DNA of 64,000 bases from the NCBI RefSeq assembly GCF_004364805.1, contig NZ_SOAP01000001.1, forward strand, positions 62,001 through 126,000, read 5' to 3'. The stretch is from Pelagimonas phthalicica. GTDB taxonomy: Bacteria; Pseudomonadota; Alphaproteobacteria; Rhodobacterales; Rhodobacteraceae. The notes under the pieces were generated by a model, which was not told the origin of the DNA, did not search any database, and worked only from the letters and a program-made list of their open reading frames with translations. Position 1 is the stretch's first letter; each line of letters opens with the position of its first letter. Both the position numbers and the translations under genes were made by a program. Of the stretch, positions 61,494-64,000 are shown piece by piece.

Positions 61494-61850
61494 TCAATGG
61501 CCACCTAATCCAATCATAGTTACCAGCCACGTCAAACCGCCCCCAAAGAACGCACCTATCAAATAAGGCAGGACTTGCCGCCACATGGGTACCTTCGGTT
61601 CCTGTCCAACCCGTATTTCCACTTCACGCCATAAAGCAGGCGGCGGGGTTTGGGGCTGGACCGTCTCAAAATAGGTGCAGAAATAGGCCTGCCAGGCCGC
61701 AACATCCTGTTGCAGGTCACGATCCTTGTTGAGCTTCGTCTCAAAAGGCGTTGCTTCGGCATCGCTCAGCAGACCCAGGACATATTCAGCCGCGGTGGCC
61801 TCGTCCCCTCCGGGCAGATCAGCGGGCATAGCGTCAACGTCAACTGTCAT
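61494..61850 (-). CDS. Anti-sigma factor (RskA/ChrR-type, TM anchored)
   Basis: 118 residues from the ATG at 61850, in ATGA overlap with the sigma gene (a GTG at 61862 is an alternative). The N-terminal helical part (EATAAEYVLGLLSDAEATPFE) is an anti-sigma domain lacking the HxxxCxxC zinc motif; a TM segment (QVLPYLIGAFFGGGLTWLV) ends the protein with only a few residues outside. Short extracellular end suggests a regulated-proteolysis or membrane-proximal sensor. Confidence 0.8.
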   Translation of the reverse strand: MTVDVDAMPADLPGGDEATAAEYVLGLLSDAEATPFETKLNKDRDLQQDVAAWQAYFCTYFETVQPQTPPPALWREVEIRVGQEPKVPMWRQVLPYLIGAFFGGGLTWLVTMIGLGGH

Positions 61851-62398
61851 CGGCTCAGACACTCCCGCAGTTGCAACACGCTGCGTCGCAAGGCCGCGCG
61901 CAGCTCTCCCCCCTGCTTCCCGGTGATCTCAGCCAGGTCCGCATAAGTCATCCCGGCCTTAAAGGCCCGTTCCATCCAGCTTGCCCGATCTGGGGGCAGT
62001 TCCAACAGGCAGGCCTGCAATTGGACCGCCTCGGCACTGCCACCCGCATTGGGGGCGTCGGTTGCGTATAGGCGTTCCGTAATGTCCAGCGCGGCGGGAA
62101 TGCCCGTGTTGCGACGTTGCTGCCGCAAATGCGCCACCGCTGTGTCCCGCGTCAGTGTGAGCAACCAAACATGCGGCGGCACGCCATTGGCGCGCATCAT
62201 CCCCGCCATTTGCCAAACCCGCTCAAACACATCTGTCAGGATATTCGATGCCGCGCTTTCATCTTCGACCAAATAAACCGCCACGCCATACAAATCAGCC
62301 CCGACACAATCATACAGCCCGCGCAGAGCGCGGTGGTCCCCTTTGGCAACCTCGGTCAGCAATGTTTCGATTTCCGATGACTTGGGCTGTAACTGCAT
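61847..62398 (-). CDS. ECF-type RNA polymerase sigma factor
   Basis: 183 residues. Sigma2 region LYDCVGADLYGVAVYLVEDE and DVFERVWQMAG, sigma4 region ACLLELPPDRASWMERAFKAGMTYADLAEITG. The start at 62398 has GGTGGGG upstream. Overlap with the anti-sigma gene indicates a co-regulated pair. The sigma4 helix lacks the very canonical HTH tail, so its DNA-recognition target may be unusual. 62444-62665 upstream hold only the cobS leader and possibly the promoter of this pair. Confidence 0.9.
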   Translation of the reverse strand: MQLQPKSSEIETLLTEVAKGDHRALRGLYDCVGADLYGVAVYLVEDESAASNILTDVFERVWQMAGMMRANGVPPHVWLLTLTRDTAVAHLRQQRRNTGIPAALDITERLYATDAPNAGGSAEAVQLQACLLELPPDRASWMERAFKAGMTYADLAEITGKQGGELRAALRRSVLQLRECLSR

Positions 62399-62665
62399 CA
62401 CGCACCCCACCACATATCCCGCCCCTTGGATGCCACAAACCAACGCGCCGGTCCACGAAACTCTGCCCCTCGCCCACCGGAACGCGCCTTAAGGCCAGTC
62501 CGCATCTTGGCCTCGGCCATCCCTCGTTCCGGCGAATTTCGCGGCATGGCGCGGTCTTATTGCGGCTCGGCCCGCAGAAACGATTGCAGCCCCTTGCCCC
62601 TGCTGGCGAAATGAGGCACGACAAGGCGACGTTAAGACAGCCCGATTGAATAAGGACACCGGAAC

Positions 62666-63652
62666 ATGGCGGACGGCATGATTGATATCAACGCGAAACC
62701 GACTGAAGAGATCTCTGTCCGTGAAACCTTTGGAATCGATAGCGATATGGTTGTTCACGGCTTTCCCGAGAACAGCGACCGCGTTCCCGATATCGACAGC
62801 ACTTACAAGTTTGATCCTGACACGACCCTCGCGATTCTGGCCGGTTTCCGCAACAACCGCCGCGTGATGATTCAGGGCTATCACGGCACCGGTAAGTCCA
62901 CCCATATCGAACAAGTTGCCGCGCGCCTGAACTGGCCTGCGGTTCGTGTGAATCTGGACTCACATATCAGCCGGATCGATTTGATTGGTAAGGATGCGAT
63001 CAAACTGGTGGATGGCAAGCAGACCACCCAGTTCCAAGAAGGCATCCTACCCTGGGCCCTGCGCAACCCGACCGCCATCGTGTTCGACGAATATGATGCA
63101 GGCCGTGCTGACGTTATGTTCGTGATCCAGCGCGTGCTGGAAACCGATGGTAAGCTGACCCTGCTGGATCAGAACGAAGTCATCACCCCGCACCCTTATT
63201 TCCGCATCTTTGCGACCGCCAACACCGTGGGTCTGGGCGACACAACCGGGCTCTATCACGGCACGCAACAAATCAACCAAGGTCAGATGGACCGCTGGTC
63301 GCTGGTTGCCACGCTGAACTATCTCTCGATTGACGCGGAAACGCAGATCATCCTGTCCAAGGCCCCGCATTACAACACCGAGGCCGGTCGCAAGACCATC
63401 AAACAGATGGTCACCGTCGCCGATTTCACCCGCCGCGCCTTTATGAATGGCGAACTGTCGACTGTGATGTCGCCACGGACCGTGATTGCCTGGGCACAGA
63501 ACTCGGAAATCTTCCGCAATGTCGGCTATGCCTTCCGCCTGAGCTTCCTCAACAAATGTGATGAGCTTGAACGCCAGACAGTGGCCGAGTTCTACCAGCG
63601 CTGCTTTGACGAAGAACTGCCTGAAAGCGCAGCGAATGTGAGCTTGGGCTGA
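62666..63652 (+). CDS. cobS: Cobaltochelatase subunit CobS
   Basis: 328 residues, AAA+ ATPase. P-loop GYHGTGKST (71-79), Walker [17 protein letters not shown], sensor [18 protein letters not shown]. With CobT and CobN it inserts cobalt into hydrogenobyrinic acid a,c-diamide in aerobic B12 synthesis. AAGGA 9 bp before the start. Confidence 0.97.
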   Translation: MADGMIDINAKPTEEISVRETFGIDSDMVVHGFPENSDRVPDIDSTYKFDPDTTLAILAGFRNNRRVMIQGYHGTGKSTHIEQVAARLNWPAVRVNLDSHISRIDLIGKDAIKLVDGKQTTQFQEGILPWALRNPTAIVFDEYDAGRADVMFVIQRVLETDGKLTLLDQNEVITPHPYFRIFATANTVGLGDTTGLYHGTQQINQGQMDRWSLVATLNYLSIDAETQIILSKAPHYNTEAGRKTIKQMVTVADFTRRAFMNGELSTVMSPRTVIAWAQNSEIFRNVGYAFRLSFLNKCDELERQTVAEFYQRCFDEELPESAANVSLG

Positions 63653-64000
63653 TGATCCGGCTTGGTGCATTTCTGTTGATTTGCACCACCAACGCCGTGA
63701 TTGCCGACCAAAACTCTATTTGGTCGGTGACGCCTCGTAATACGTTAGTAAATTGCGCAGCCCATTTTGAGGCACGAGCTATTTGGCGAGAAACGCTAAC
63801 CGGGGCGCGTGATGCACATGCGATCATGATGCGCGCACGCGCGAACCGCCTAATTGACGAAATGCACAGTGCCGCCAAGCCCATTGCTCCAAGGATGCCT
63901 GGGCAAACGATGCCTTTGAATAGTTTGCCGAAAAACCATGAGTTGAAGGCTCGGGTTGAAAGCTGGCTGGTCGTCTTCGCAAACCACGGCCATCTCCATC
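63652..64000 (+). CDS. Exported protein, 5' part (runs off the window)
   Basis: An open frame of at least 116 codons starting with ATG inside the cobS stop (TGATG at 63650-63654). It begins [18 protein letters not shown], a signal peptide, and continues QNSIWSVTPRNTLVNCAAHF and WLVVFANHGHLH without stop to the window end. Its overlap with cobS argues that it is real and belongs to the cob transcript; in many relatives cobT follows here. Not recognised. Confidence 0.7.
   Translation, partial: MIRLGAFLLICTTNAVIADQNSIWSVTPRNTLVNCAAHFEARAIWRETLTGARDAHAIMMRARANRLIDEMHSAAKPIAPRMPGQTMPLNSLPKNHELKARVESWLVVFANHGHLH

Noticed and set aside
62398-62443. Upstream start for the ECF sigma gene
   Set aside because: The extra 15 residues (MVCGIQGAGYVVGCV) are outside the family, while GGTGGGG lies right before the ATG at 62398.

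Overview
The window is a 64 kb piece of chromosome from an alphaproteobacterium, almost certainly a marine member of the Rhodobacteraceae (Roseobacter group). The evidence is gene content and signatures rather than a marker gene: a DUF1127 gene followed by an array of CcsR-type sRNAs, metZ behind a SAM-II riboswitch, a betI-betC-GST-betB-betA osmoprotectant operon, CarD, FdxA, CobS and the Suv3-like helicase, with moderately high G+C and tightly packed, often stop/start-overlapping genes. No rRNA, phage, CRISPR array or intact insertion sequence was seen. One tRNA (tRNA-Ser, anticodon UGA) is present.

Layout. 1-5.7 kb: end of a RidA-like gene, a DadA-like oxidoreductase, tRNA-Ser, a SPOR lipoprotein and the dac-tmk-holB operon. 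5.8-8.8 kb: a large unrecognised membrane protein with a DUF1963-like C-terminus, convergent with the Mrp/ApbC iron-sulfur ATPase. 9.0-9.85 kb: a DUF1127 protein followed by six tandem sRNA units carrying twelve hairpins with the same anti-Shine-Dalgarno loop. This is the most striking element of the window. 9.9-20.6 kb: a small membrane protein, valS, a thiamine-diphosphate decarboxylase coupled to trkH, a second DUF1127-like protein, folE2, metZ with a SAM-II riboswitch and attenuator, and an alpha/beta hydrolase. 20.7-27.7 kb: a Kef-type antiporter, carD, fdxA, an S4 RNA-binding protein, a Suv3-like helicase and a TPR protein. 27.8-34.5 kb: SCP2 and lysophospholipase, a barrel-like outer-membrane protein, pepF, flagellin, a YdcH-like protein and a secreted nuclease. 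34.6-40.8 kb: the choline-O-sulfate to glycine betaine operon with its repressor. 41-51.9 kb: amino-acid and metabolite exporters, ArgP, YebC, a glutamine amidotransferase, an SLC13 permease, a YmdB phosphoesterase, a [2Fe-2S] ferredoxin and an orphan OB-fold that looks like the tail of DnaE2. 52-54.4 kb: a small accessory patch with two unrecognised genes and a 309-bp MITE-like element. 54.4-64 kb: degP, gor, hflKC with DUF2065, rpiA, a secreted protein, an ECF sigma/anti-sigma pair, cobS and the start of a further secreted protein.

How the parts fit together. Stress and RNA-level control are a recurring theme: the DUF1127/CcsR locus (thiol, methyl-group and oxidative stress control in Rhodobacter sphaeroides), the SAM-II switch on methionine synthesis, gor, the DegP and HflKC protein-quality systems and an ECF sigma pair. 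Osmoadaptation is covered by the bet operon, TrkH and the Kef-type antiporter. Several short DNA elements recur in intergenic DNA: a double palindrome (2 copies), a G-rich-loop hairpin (2 copies, both in the bet operon, one of them read into the GST coding frame), and a 3'-end repeat (2 copies).
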